A stretch of 25,869 bases of DNA from Methanothrix sp. (GTDB taxonomy: Archaea > Halobacteriota > Methanosarcinia > Methanotrichales > Methanotrichaceae). This document shows positions 1 to 8,400 of this stretch, piece by piece. Position 1 is the stretch's first letter. Each line of letters begins with the position of its first letter. The notes beneath the pieces were generated by a model, which was not told the origin of the DNA, made no database searches, and was given only the letters and a program-made list of their open reading frames with translations. The DNA lies in contig JAQTYS010000008.1 of the NCBI GenBank assembly GCA_028688175.1, positions 1 through 25,869 on the forward strand, in the 5' to 3' direction. The translations under genes were made by a program, and so were the position numbers.

Positions 1-2
1 AA

Positions 3-125
3 GATAGGCCGCATGAACGGCAGATCATAATCTATCTTCCAGAGGTAAGGGAGCTGCGGCGAAAGCTTCCCACCACTACACAGTATGCTTTTGTAACCAA
101 TCTCCGGGAGAGAGACGTAGACTGA
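3..125 (+). CDS. C-terminal fragment of an unidentified protein (cut by window edge)
   Basis: One frame is open from the left edge to a TGA at 123-125 and encodes about 40 residues. The segment is rich in charged residues and contains IIIYLPEVRELRRKL, which would suit an amphipathic strand-helix, and it ends LRERDVD. The other two + frames hit stops within the first 30 bases. The position, just 34 bases before the next gene on the same strand, fits the tail of an upstream gene. I do not recognise the family, and the fragment is too short to exclude chance. Confidence 0.4.
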   Translation, partial: DRPHERQIIIYLPEVRELRRKLPTTTQYAFVTNLRERDVD

Positions 126-159
126 TAACTTCATATTCTTTAGGCACTAATAGTAACTT

Positions 160-711
160 ATGGATAATAGTAATCTGGCCGAAGCTATGAAGCTTTTTGC
201 CAAAAAGATGAACCTGGGCGCTTACCAGGAGGCAGCCAAGATCAAATCTGATTTCGGCCTGCCCAATGATATGCTGGCGGGTGCGGTTCGCACGGCCTAC
301 GATGCCAATATGAAGAAAGGCGACTACTCCCTGGCTGCCGATCTGGCCAAGAAGTACGACCTTCCCGAGGATCTGCGCCTTGAGGCAGCAGCCCGCTCTT
401 TTAACCGAAAGATCGATAGCGAATTTTATCGAGCGGCTGCCGATTATGCCAGAGATTATGGCCTTCCCCAGGATCTTGTCCGGCAGGCTGCGGTTCAGGC
501 TTATAATAAGAGCATGAGCTTCGGTCTGGTCAAGAACGCGGCAGAGATCGCTAAAGAATTTGAGCTTCCTTCGGATATGCTTCTCCAAGCGGCTACCAAG
601 TCCTTTGATCAGCATATGCAAGCCGGCCTCTATCGCAAGGCACTCCAGATCGCTCAAAAGTACAAGCTTCCACCGGAAATGGCAGCGGCTGCCGAGAAAA
701 AGATCAACTAA
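160..711 (+). CDS. Small protein of five 34-residue helical repeats, function unknown
   Basis: The 183-residue protein consists almost wholly of five tandem units. The Leu-Pro pair that ends the second half of each unit falls at residues 34, 68, 102, 136 and 170, an exact 34-residue spacing. The unit pattern is roughly a helix with YxxxMxxGxYxxAAxxA, then K-[YF]-x-LP-x-[DE]-[ML], then a second Ala-rich helix. This predicts an alpha-alpha solenoid like TPR (34 residues) or PPR (35 residues) proteins, which usually bind peptides or RNA. It lacks the textbook TPR consensus, so the repeat class is uncertain. There is no signal peptide or membrane segment, so it is probably cytoplasmic. No clear Shine-Dalgarno precedes ATG 160, but no better start exists. 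thiD follows 30 bases downstream and may be cotranscribed; a functional link is not shown. Confidence 0.8.
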   Translation: MDNSNLAEAMKLFAKKMNLGAYQEAAKIKSDFGLPNDMLAGAVRTAYDANMKKGDYSLAADLAKKYDLPEDLRLEAAARSFNRKIDSEFYRAAADYARDYGLPQDLVRQAAVQAYNKSMSFGLVKNAAEIAKEFELPSDMLLQAATKSFDQHMQAGLYRKALQIAQKYKLPPEMAAAAEKKIN

Positions 712-741
712 ATTTGCCGGACGAAATGGGGGAGGAACAAA

Positions 742-1521
742 ATGACACAAGTCGTGCTTACCATAGGCGGCTCAGACTCGGGCGGCGGGGCGGGCATCCA
801 GGCGGACCTCAAGACATTTTGTGTGCTGGGACTGCACGGTACCTCTGCCATCACCGCCATTACCGCCCAAAACACTCTGGGAGTGCAACATGTCTTTGGC
901 CTGCCGCCCGAGATAGTAGTAGAGCAGCTTAAGTCGATCACCGATGATTTCACCATAGCCTTTGCCAAAACGGGCATGCTGCATACTGCAGAGGTCGTGA
1001 ACGCCGTTGCCGATCACCTGCGCATGAGGAAGATTCCCTTCGTCTTAGACCCGGTGATTGAAGCGGAAGCTGGCGGCAGGCTGCTCCGGCCTGATGCCGT
1101 AGAGGCGCTGGCAGAGCATCTTATTCCCCTGGCCAGCGTTGTAACTCCCAATATCTTCGAGGCCCAGGCTCTGACCGGGATAGAGGTTCGCGATAGGCAG
1201 AGTGCCAATCAGGCCGCGAAAAGGATCATGGAGGCGGGAGCAAAAGCGGTAATCATTAAGGGCGGACACCTGGACTGCATAGATTTGCTGATGACCGAAA
1301 ATCAGGCCATCCTCCTGCCTGGTGAACGAGTTAGGGGCGAAAACCATGGCGTGGGATGCACCTATTCTGCCGCGTTAACCGCATTTCTCGCCATGGGCCA
1401 CAGCCTGCAAGAAGCAGCCCGCCTGGCCAAGAGGTTCGCAGAACGGGCACTTCTGGGCAGCATGCGAGTTGGAAAGGGAGTGGGGCCGGTGAGCCAAGCG
1501 GCGGCTGCTTGCTTGCGGTAG
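742..1521 (+). CDS. thiD: Hydroxymethylpyrimidine/phosphomethylpyrimidine kinase ThiD
   Basis: ThiD phosphorylates 4-amino-5-hydroxymethyl-2-methylpyrimidine and then its monophosphate, giving the pyrimidine half of thiamine. The 259-residue length is normal for a stand-alone ThiD of the ribokinase fold. Visible signatures are the N-terminal substrate loop GGSDSGGGAGIQADLK (from residue 9), FAKTGML in the middle, the VIIKGGH strand, and the anion-hole segment GVGCTYSAALTAFLA with the family cysteine at residue 206. The usual form of that segment is GTGCTxSA, so the Thr-to-Val change is a small deviation. In several archaea ThiD is fused to a ThiN domain; here the protein stops after the kinase domain. 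ATG 742 is preceded at about 6 bases by a strong GGGGGAGG ribosome-binding site. It follows the helical repeat gene on the same strand. Confidence 0.93.
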   Translation: MTQVVLTIGGSDSGGGAGIQADLKTFCVLGLHGTSAITAITAQNTLGVQHVFGLPPEIVVEQLKSITDDFTIAFAKTGMLHTAEVVNAVADHLRMRKIPFVLDPVIEAEAGGRLLRPDAVEALAEHLIPLASVVTPNIFEAQALTGIEVRDRQSANQAAKRIMEAGAKAVIIKGGHLDCIDLLMTENQAILLPGERVRGENHGVGCTYSAALTAFLAMGHSLQEAARLAKRFAERALLGSMRVGKGVGPVSQAAAACLR

Positions 1522-1586
1522 CGGCGAATGGCATTGGTCAACGGCATCCCTTCGGCAAGAGATAGGGACAAACCCTGAGGACGGGA

Positions 1587-1596
1587 AGATATAAAT
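1587..1596 (+). promoter_or_regulatory. Candidate TATA box for the S17e-dapAB unit
   Basis: AGATATAAAT lies in the gap between thiD and the S17e gene. An archaeal start site about 25 bases downstream would fall near 1615-1620, giving a leader of about 25-30 bases before ATG 1645. This is based on sequence only and no BRE is convincing. Confidence 0.4.
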
Positions 1597-1644
1597 TGGT
1601 GAGGCAAGGATGCACAAAGGATTGCTCTAGCTGGAGTGTTGTTT

Positions 1645-1863
1645 ATGGGAAGTGTAAAACCTAGTTATATCAAGAATTTCGCAATGGATCTGTTGAGAAC
1701 CTACGAAAGCTCATTTAGCCCTGACTTTGAACAAAACAAGCTAAAAGTATCAGAGTATACCGATATCAAAAATAAGACCATACGCAATCGTGTGGCAGGA
1801 TATATTTCCAATGTGATGCGGCAGAGACGCACTCGCCGAGGCGAGGTCGAGATTGATGTTTAA
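1645..1863 (+). CDS. rps17e: Small-subunit ribosomal protein eS17 (S17e)
   Basis: This 72-residue protein is a component of the small ribosomal subunit in archaea and eukaryotes and is absent from bacteria. The sequence is typical of archaeal S17e throughout: MGSVKPSYIKNFAMDLLR, then FSPDFEQNKLKV, then the conserved KTIRNRVAGYIS helix and a basic C-terminal tail. A longer frame opens at GTG 1636, but ATG 1645 is preferred because it gives the family N-terminus and has GGAG at 1633-1636, a good distance upstream. The 3' end overlaps the start of dapA by 8 bases, so it heads a compact operon with lysine-biosynthesis genes. Normal length and complete. Confidence 0.95.
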   Translation: MGSVKPSYIKNFAMDLLRTYESSFSPDFEQNKLKVSEYTDIKNKTIRNRVAGYISNVMRQRRTRRGEVEIDV

Positions 1864-2731
1864 AGGCGTGTTTCCTGCTATAATCACGCCGTTTTTAGAA
1901 GATGAGAGCTTAGATGAGGAGGGACTGAAGAAGAACATTAAGTACCTGAATAATACAGGTATAGCAGGTATTGTTCCCTGCGGTACAACTGGTGAGTCGG
2001 CCACATTAACCTTTGAGGAGCATAAAAGGGTAGTGGAGATTGCGGTCGAATCCTCCAAAGTGCCGGTTATTGCAGGTACAGGCTCAAATAATACCCGTGA
2101 GGCTCTGGAGCTGACGCGCCATGCAGCCAATGCTGGTGCATCTGCTGCTCTATTGATCACCCCCTACTACAATAAACCCAACGACCGGGGCATGTTCGAG
2201 CATTTCAAGACCATCGCCGAGAAGTGCGATATCCCCATTGTGCTCTATAATGTTCCTAAGAGAACCGGAATAGATCTCAAGCCGGAATTGGTCGCGAAAC
2301 TCGCCAAGGTAAAGAACATCGTGGCCATAAAGGAGGCCAGCGGAAGCCTTTCTCAACAATCTCAGATTATCGAGCAGACCCGGGGGAGCGATTTTGTGGT
2401 TCTTTCCGGTGATGATGATTTGACCCTTCCTACCATGTCGCTGGGTGCTATTGGTGTCGTATCCGTTGTGGCCAATGTGGCTCCCAGAAAGACGGTGGCC
2501 ATGGTGGATGCCATCTTGAAGGGTGACATGGAGAAAGCCAGGTCGCTGCACTATGAGCTTGCCCCGCTGGTGCGAGCAATGTTCCTGGAGACAAATCCCA
2601 TCCCTGTTAAGACAGCTCATAAGTATCTGGGACTGGCCAATGGACCGATGCGACTTCCTCTGGGTGCAATGGCTCCTGAGAAAGAGCTCTTGCTAAAAGA
2701 GATACTGAGCAGGCTGGGCGAGAGAGCATGA
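1856..2731 (+). CDS. dapA: 4-hydroxy-tetrahydrodipicolinate synthase DapA
   Basis: DapA condenses pyruvate with aspartate semialdehyde, the first committed step to diaminopimelate and lysine. The 291-residue TIM-barrel protein has the expected catalytic residues: Thr44-Thr45 in GTTGES, Tyr131 in VLYNVP, and the Schiff-base Lys159 in AIKEASGS. GDDDLTLP and the C-terminal NPIPVK segment are also typical of DapA rather than of other aldolase-family members. ATG 1856 lies inside the end of the S17e gene, with GAGGT 8 bases upstream; a TTG three bases earlier is less likely. Its stop overlaps the dapB start in ATGA. Family members with sugar-acid substrates exist, but the adjacent dapB makes the lysine role secure. 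Confidence 0.95.
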   Translation: MFKGVFPAIITPFLEDESLDEEGLKKNIKYLNNTGIAGIVPCGTTGESATLTFEEHKRVVEIAVESSKVPVIAGTGSNNTREALELTRHAANAGASAALLITPYYNKPNDRGMFEHFKTIAEKCDIPIVLYNVPKRTGIDLKPELVAKLAKVKNIVAIKEASGSLSQQSQIIEQTRGSDFVVLSGDDDLTLPTMSLGAIGVVSVVANVAPRKTVAMVDAILKGDMEKARSLHYELAPLVRAMFLETNPIPVKTAHKYLGLANGPMRLPLGAMAPEKELLLKEILSRLGERA

Positions 2732-3498
2732 CGAAGATCGCCATTACCGGTGCCCTGGGACGCATGGGCACTCTGGTCATTCAGGAAGCGGCCAAAGTCA
2801 AAGACATGCAGCTAGTGGCGGGATTAGATGCCATCGGGGCGGGAGCGATTCTCCCTGGCGGCATCACGGTTAGAGATGCCAGTGAGCTGGAGTCGGTCTT
2901 AAGGGAGAGCAAACCGGATGTGCTCATCGACTTTACCATTGCCAAAGCCGCGGTAAATAACATTTGCACGGCTGCGTCCTTGGGAATTGACCTGGTGGTG
3001 GGAACAACCGGCTTTTCTGCAGAGCAGCATTCCCGGATGAAAGAAGCCATAGAGGGCCATGTGGCTGGCGTCATAACTCCCAACTTCGCCTTGGGCGTAA
3101 ATGTATTCTGGAAGCTGGTGGCGGATGCGGCAGCAGCCCTCAAAGACTATGACATCGAGATCATTGAAGCTCATCACAATCAGAAGAAAGATGCCCCTAG
3201 CGGCACGGCTCTGGCTACAGTTTCGGCGATAAAGACGGCTCTGGGCGAGAAAGAGGTCGTATATGGCCGGGAAGGAGTCATGCCGCGAGGACGGGAGATT
3301 GGAGTGCACGCCGTGCGCGGTGGAGATATTGTTGGAGATCACACAGTGCTTTTCGCAGGAGCGGGCGAGAGGCTGGAGATAAAGCACCAGGCACATAGCA
3401 GAACCGCATTTGCCAGCGGCGCCGTGCGGGCAGCAGATTGGGTGGCAGGCAAAGAACCCGGAATTTATACCATGGCGGACGTCCTAAAGTCGAGATGA
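2728..3498 (+). CDS. dapB: 4-hydroxy-tetrahydrodipicolinate reductase DapB
   Basis: DapB reduces the DapA product with NAD(P)H to tetrahydrodipicolinate. The 256-residue protein has the N-terminal dinucleotide loop GALGRMG (residues 8-14), the VVGTTGFS and TPNFALGVNVFWK segments, and the substrate motif EAHHNQKKDAPSGTA with His149-His150 and catalytic Lys153. The domestic C-terminal segment with RGGDIVGDHTV and SRTAFASGA is also present. ATG 2728 overlaps the dapA TGA by four bases (ATGA), and its own TGA overlaps the next start in the same way, a sign of translational coupling within the operon. Nothing is missing or unusual in length. Confidence 0.96.
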   Translation: MTKIAITGALGRMGTLVIQEAAKVKDMQLVAGLDAIGAGAILPGGITVRDASELESVLRESKPDVLIDFTIAKAAVNNICTAASLGIDLVVGTTGFSAEQHSRMKEAIEGHVAGVITPNFALGVNVFWKLVADAAAALKDYDIEIIEAHHNQKKDAPSGTALATVSAIKTALGEKEVVYGREGVMPRGREIGVHAVRGGDIVGDHTVLFAGAGERLEIKHQAHSRTAFASGAVRAADWVAGKEPGIYTMADVLKSR

Positions 3499-3920
3499 AT
3501 CAACTTGCGAAGTCCAGCCGTAATCTAATTTTTAAAGGAAAGACGCTGGAACCAGTCTCATTAGAGTGCAATATGGTCGGATTTTGCAGCAAATGCGACC
3601 TGGATCTGGAGAGCCTGGCATATCACTCCACAGAATCGAAATGGCTGGTCTGCGCTCATTGCAATAATGAGCACCTTATTCTGATGTGCTATGACAGGCA
3701 GTGGAACTGGCAGGGTGACTATGATCTTGAGATCTATACGGAAAAAGTGAGCGTATCCTCAATTGCCAAAGAGAAGCTGGAGGCGATCTTCACTCAGGCT
3801 GAGATCAGGGACATGATGGCCTGCCAGCAAAGTTTGCCCTACACCCGGCAAAACCTCTATCGGGCACGGGCTAAGTATGAGAAATTCGAGAAGCTCTTCG
3901 GCATAAAGATTGATGTCTAG
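3495..3920 (+). CDS. Zinc-ribbon protein of unknown function
   Basis: The 141-residue protein has a CSKC...CAHC pair (two CxxC knuckles about 25 residues apart, in the segments VGFCSKCDLD and WLVCAHCNNEH), which predicts a zinc ribbon. The second half has SIAKEKLEAIFTQAEIRDM and a conserved-looking basic tail PYTRQNLYRARAKYEKFEKLFG, probably helical. I know of no function for this arrangement; nucleic-acid or protein binding is only a guess. A longer frame starts at 3438, but ATG 3495 overlaps the dapB stop (ATGA) and avoids running far into dapB, so I prefer it. Being last in the S17e-dapA-dapB unit, it is coregulated with translation and lysine genes. No signal peptide or membrane segment. 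Confidence 0.8.
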   Translation: MNQLAKSSRNLIFKGKTLEPVSLECNMVGFCSKCDLDLESLAYHSTESKWLVCAHCNNEHLILMCYDRQWNWQGDYDLEIYTEKVSVSSIAKEKLEAIFTQAEIRDMMACQQSLPYTRQNLYRARAKYEKFEKLFGIKIDV

Positions 3921-3968
3921 CAATTGATCTCAAAAAAATATATTATTATTGTGAATGCTGAGCATCAG

Positions 3969-4823
3969 TTAAGCATTCTTGTTGCTTTCCACCAGTTCTT
4001 TGCTGGTGACAAAGTTGGCGCCTTTGCCTGCGGCATATTCGACGAACTTCTTGTAGGCATCCAGGTATTCATCCGATCCGGAGACGGTATTTGTGAAGAC
4101 CACTACCATTGGCTCACCCTTTCCAGCTGATTCATCGAATTTGTTGGCCAGAAGATTATACCAATCGGTGCCGTTCAAGCCTGCATCTTTTGCCGCCCTG
4201 TCCTTCAAGATAACTCCCTGCCCCTCACTCACAGGAACCACATAAAAGGCAGATCCGTTCATGAGATAAGGCCCTGTCTTGCCCTGGCTCTCCGGCATTC
4301 TCGTGTCATCTACCAGGTACAATATCGCCAGATCATCCAGAATCTTGTAGCTGCTCTGGTTGAAGGAATTGGGCACGGGCATGAAGCCTGCTACCTTGAA
4401 TTGCTTTCCGCCGCAGATATAATCGTCTTCAACATATCTCTTGGTCTTACGAAGCCTTGAATCCTGATCCTCAAAGGAGACCAATTCATCCTTTCCGTTC
4501 ATGCCCCCCATCATCAGCTCATGATTGGCTTTTGATCCGAGCATAGTAACATAAAGGGGATACACACTGTAAGCAATATCTCCTGTGACTGCTATCGAGG
4601 CGGCAAGTCCTCTGGAGTCTACCTCATTGAGCAGATTTGTGGTGGAGTTCATTTCTAGGTTCTCTTTTTCCGCCTGACTCTTACCTTCTGCTAGAGGGGA
4701 TTGCTGCATATCTATAATTACATTCAAAACGCCTGGTCCGCTCTCTGCAGTAACGCCAGCAAAAAGTTGCTGTGCCATTAACAAGGCCAATCCTACAAAT
4801 AACAGAATTTTCTTAAGATACAT
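3969..4823 (-). CDS. Secreted protein, possibly a divergent polysaccharide-deacetylase-like fold
   Basis: The 284-residue protein starts with a clear signal peptide (MYLKKILLFVGLALLMAQQLFAG), so it is exported. The mature part contains VDSRGLAASIAVTGDIA followed by NHELMMGG, which resembles the NodB-type layout in which a strand ending in a Gly-containing turn precedes a GHEIGNH metal motif. A later FKVAGFMPVPNSF and a C-terminal NFVTSKELVE helix are also in positions seen in such proteins. The canonical metal-binding Asp-Asp and HxxxH pattern is not intact, so enzymatic activity is doubtful. This fold call is inference. The gene is convergent with the zinc-ribbon gene (48 bases between stops) and divergent from the surface-protein cluster across a 600-base gap. 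GAGGT sits about 10 bases before the ATG. Confidence 0.6.
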   Translation of the reverse strand: MYLKKILLFVGLALLMAQQLFAGVTAESGPGVLNVIIDMQQSPLAEGKSQAEKENLEMNSTTNLLNEVDSRGLAASIAVTGDIAYSVYPLYVTMLGSKANHELMMGGMNGKDELVSFEDQDSRLRKTKRYVEDDYICGGKQFKVAGFMPVPNSFNQSSYKILDDLAILYLVDDTRMPESQGKTGPYLMNGSAFYVVPVSEGQGVILKDRAAKDAGLNGTDWYNLLANKFDESAGKGEPMVVVFTNTVSGSDEYLDAYKKFVEYAAGKGANFVTSKELVESNKNA

Positions 4824-5282
4824 TTTTTTATCAACCTCATAGATTTATTTTAAACATATTATGTGTTCAATTGCGATATACTACAAATCTTCTAAATTAT
4901 TTGTGCTTTTCCTGCTAATAATACTTGTGGTTGTCAATAATCGCAATCATCGCGCACAAAATTAAAAGTAATATTAATATCAAAATTATATCATCTCACC
5001 ATATATCTGTACAAAATAAATATTAAACTCTTGATTTGCGAATTGCTTGCCGAATACACATGACAATTGAAATTAAAAAGTATGAATGAGTATTCAGATA
5101 ATAGTGATAATAAGTTAGGTATCAATATATTAAACTAACAATTTCTGATAATGGGAGATTAAGTTAAAATAGGTAAGACAAAGACCAATAATATGGTTAT
5201 TTGAATTGGGTCTTTAACAGGATGTATCTAATGCTATTGCCTGCGTCAATAAATAAAGACGGAATGAACCAGGAAAAAATCG

Positions 5283-5327
5283 TCCTATAAATATCAATTA
5301 ATCTAGATAGTTACGATAATTATAGGA
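5283..5327. repeat. Inverted repeat enclosing a TATA-like box upstream of the DUF11 giant
   Basis: TCCTATAAATATC (5283-5295) and GATAATTATAGGA (5315-5327) are reverse complements at 12 of 13 positions, separated by 19 bases that include the palindrome TCTAGA. The left arm contains TATAAATA, a good archaeal TATA box; a start site about 25 bases on would lie at the right arm, giving a leader of about 105 bases. The arrangement would suit an operator that controls promoter access, or an RNA hairpin if the transcript starts further upstream. Confidence 0.5.
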
Positions 5328-5408
5328 TCTGTTCGAAAAAAGCTGTGAAGAAATAGCAAAGATGCCTCAGATTGTAATAACCCGATTCAAGTTAGATGAT
5401 AGGGAAAT

Positions 5409-5417
5409 AGGAGGAAC
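5409..5417 (+). promoter_or_regulatory. Ribosome-binding site fixing the GTG start of the DUF11 giant
   Basis: AGGAGGAAC lies 5 bases before GTG 5423 and is the strongest Shine-Dalgarno match in the neighbourhood. It supports the non-ATG start, which is also where a signal peptide begins. Confidence 0.8.
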
Positions 5418-5422
5418 GAATC

Positions 5423-8400
5423 GTGTCATATCGCCATAAAGCGGTAACTTCGGTGATACAATTAACACTAGTTTACCTGCTGTTATTATTATCAATGGGC
5501 TTGGCCGGCGCACAAGCTGGCCTCACCATAAATCAGCTTGTAACCTCGGAACAGACAGTGACTCTCCAAGCCCCTTCTGGAGACTACTACTACCAATGGA
5601 CCGCTGAGACAGGCGGTGCCACCATTAGCCAGGCTACTTCACAGAGTTTTTCGTTTAAAGCTCCATTGGTAACTCAGGATGAGGGCTCGAAAGCGGTCAC
5701 AATCTCACTATACATCAGAACCAAAGAAGGAGGTTGTGTCAACCAAACGAGTACTACGATTAATGTCTACTCCCTGCCGGTTTGCGGCATAGGCGGACCT
5801 ACACAAGTCGGTCCCTATGAAACCGCCACGTACAGTTATTCTGGCGGAACCACCGGCAGAACGACATTCGTGTGGAGTGTAGACGGGAAGAATATCGATG
5901 GAGCTACCGGGCCAAATGTCGCCATAGATTGGACTCAATACAGCCCAGTTAATCACACAATCGGCATGGCATTGACCAAGGACTACTCTGATGTGGCCCC
6001 CGGTTCAACCAATCCATTCCGCAGCACAAGCTGCACCTTCCAGACAAATGTGACCTATACCACTGGGATGCAGGTAACCAAGACTCCCTCGACTGCATCA
6101 GCTGCCGTAGGCGAGAGCGTTACCTACACCTATACGGTACAAAATACAGGAACAATAGGCATAAACAATCTGGCCCTGAGCGATGATAAGCTCGGCACGC
6201 TTACGCCTGCTGCCAGGTCTATTCTGCCGGGTGCATCAACGACTGCAACTGCCAATTATATCATAAAAGAGAGCGATCTGCCCGGACCCCTGAACAATAC
6301 AGTGACCGTAACAGGTGCCGAGGATAGAACCAATAAGCCGGTTAGTGCATCAGCCAGTGCTACCGTTGCACTGACCTATAACGCGGCCTTAAATCTGACC
6401 AAAGTGCCCTCCTCTACCACCGCCAAGGTGGGAGATACAGTGACCTACAGGTTCACGGTTACAAACACCGGAAACGTCACTATTAGGGACTTGAACCTGA
6501 CGGACAACAAGCTAGGCACTATAAAGACCGACAAGAATGAACTTGCTCCGGGAGCTACTGCAACAGCTTCAGCAACCTATGTCATATTGGAGAGCGATCT
6601 GTCCGGACCTCTGACCAATATTGCCACTATCCAGGGCACAGATATTCAAAATCAGCCGGTTACAGCAACAGCATCTGCATCCATTGCACTGACCTATACA
6701 TCCGGTCTGGCTGTTGCCAAGAAGGCATCCTCAACAACCGCAAAAGTGGGAGATGTCGTAACCTACCAGTTCAGCGTAACAAACAACGGAACGGTTACAA
6801 TAAATGGACTGGCTCTCAATGATGATAAACTGGGCGTCGTTACCTTAGACAAAGCATCTCTGCTACCTGGTGAGACTGCCACAGGATCGGCAACGCACAC
6901 CATTATAGAGACTGATCTGCCCGGACCTCTGACTAATATCGCCACAGCCACAGGCACGGACAGCCAGGGAGTGGCAGTTACAGGTCGAGCTACCGCTACG
7001 GTCCAGCTTACTTACACCGCAACTTTGCAGGTAACCAAGACTCCATCCACCACAACGGCAAACGTGGGTGAGACTGTAACCTACCAATTCCAGGTTAGGA
7101 ACACAGGATCGGTTACCATCAATTCGCTCACTCTCGTTGATGATAGGCTTGGCGCTGTCACCCTGGACAGGGATTCTCTGTCGCCGGGCGAGGCTGCCAA
7201 TGGTACGGCAACTCACCTCGTTGTAGAGGGCGATCTGCCCGGACCTCTGACCAATGTCGCCACAGCCACAGGAACAGATCGTGTGGGCGCTCCGGTTACA
7301 GCAACGGCAACGGCAACTGTCCAGCTTACCTACACCGCGGCTCTGCATGTGACCAAGACACCATCAGCAACCACAGCGGCAATCGGTGATACCGTCACCT
7401 ACCAGTACTCCGTCGTGAACACTGGAAACGTAACCGTAAATGCTCTGACCCTGACGGATGACAAGCTCGGTGCCATCACCCTGAATACCGCCCAGCTGGC
7501 ACCAGGAGCGTCTGCCACAGGAACAGCGACGCACATCATAGTCGAGGCGGACCTGCCCGGACCTCTGACCAACATTGCGACGGCTAGAGCTACGGACAGC
7601 CAGAATAAACCGGTTACATCAACGGCAACGGCTACGGTCACCCTGACCTACACGTCCAGCATGAGCGTGACCAAGGTGCCTTCAAGCACAACGGCTGCCG
7701 TGGGAGAACAGATAACTTACACCTACACCGTCAGCAACACTGGCACTATTACCATCAACGGATTGTCTCTAAGCGACAACAAACTAGGCAAGATAACTAC
7801 AGACAAGACTTCACTGGCTCCCGGAGAGAACGCAATCGGCACCATCACTTACACTGTGCTGGAAGGCGACCTGCCTGGACCGATAATTAACACAGTAACT
7901 GCTACGGCTACAGATAGCCTGAGACAGCCGCTTACCGCAACAGCTACGGCAACGGTCACCCTGACCTATGCGGCCAGCATGAGCGTCAACAAGGTATCTT
8001 CAAGCACAACGGCCAGAGTTGGTGACAAATTAACCTACACCTATACCGTAAGAAACACGGGTAACGTAACCCTCAAAGGTCTGGCTCTGAGCGATGACAA
8101 GATCGGCACAATAACACCTGCCAAGACAACTCTCGCTTCGGGAGAGACCACTACCGCTACCGGAACCTACACCGTGCTGGAAAGCGATCTGCCCGGACCG
8201 CTCACCAATATCGTAACGGTCACGGCAACGGACAGCCAGAACCAACCAGTCACGACGACGGCAACAGCTACGGTCACTCTTACCTATGTGGCCAGCATGA
8301 GTGTGACCAAGGTACCTTCAACTCCAACGGCTGGCGTAGGAGAACAGGTAACATACACCTATACCGTGAAGAACACAGGTAATGTAACCATCAACGCCCT

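Larger units (their letters stand above)
4824..5422. promoter_or_regulatory. AT-rich intergenic region between divergent secreted-protein genes
   Basis: This 599-base stretch is markedly more AT-rich than its neighbours. I find no convincing coding frame, tRNA-like cloverleaf or terminator pair in it. It must hold the promoters of both flanking genes. The right end has a TATA-like element within an inverted repeat (5283-5327, listed separately) and a strong ribosome-binding site (5409-5417). Many short A/T runs make other TATA-like matches uninformative. Confidence 0.6.

Noticed and set aside
1610..1630. Upstream mini-frame MHKGLL before S17e with a GGTGAGG site
   Set aside because: It would lie before the start site expected from the TATA-like box, and six codons ending in a stop can occur by chance.
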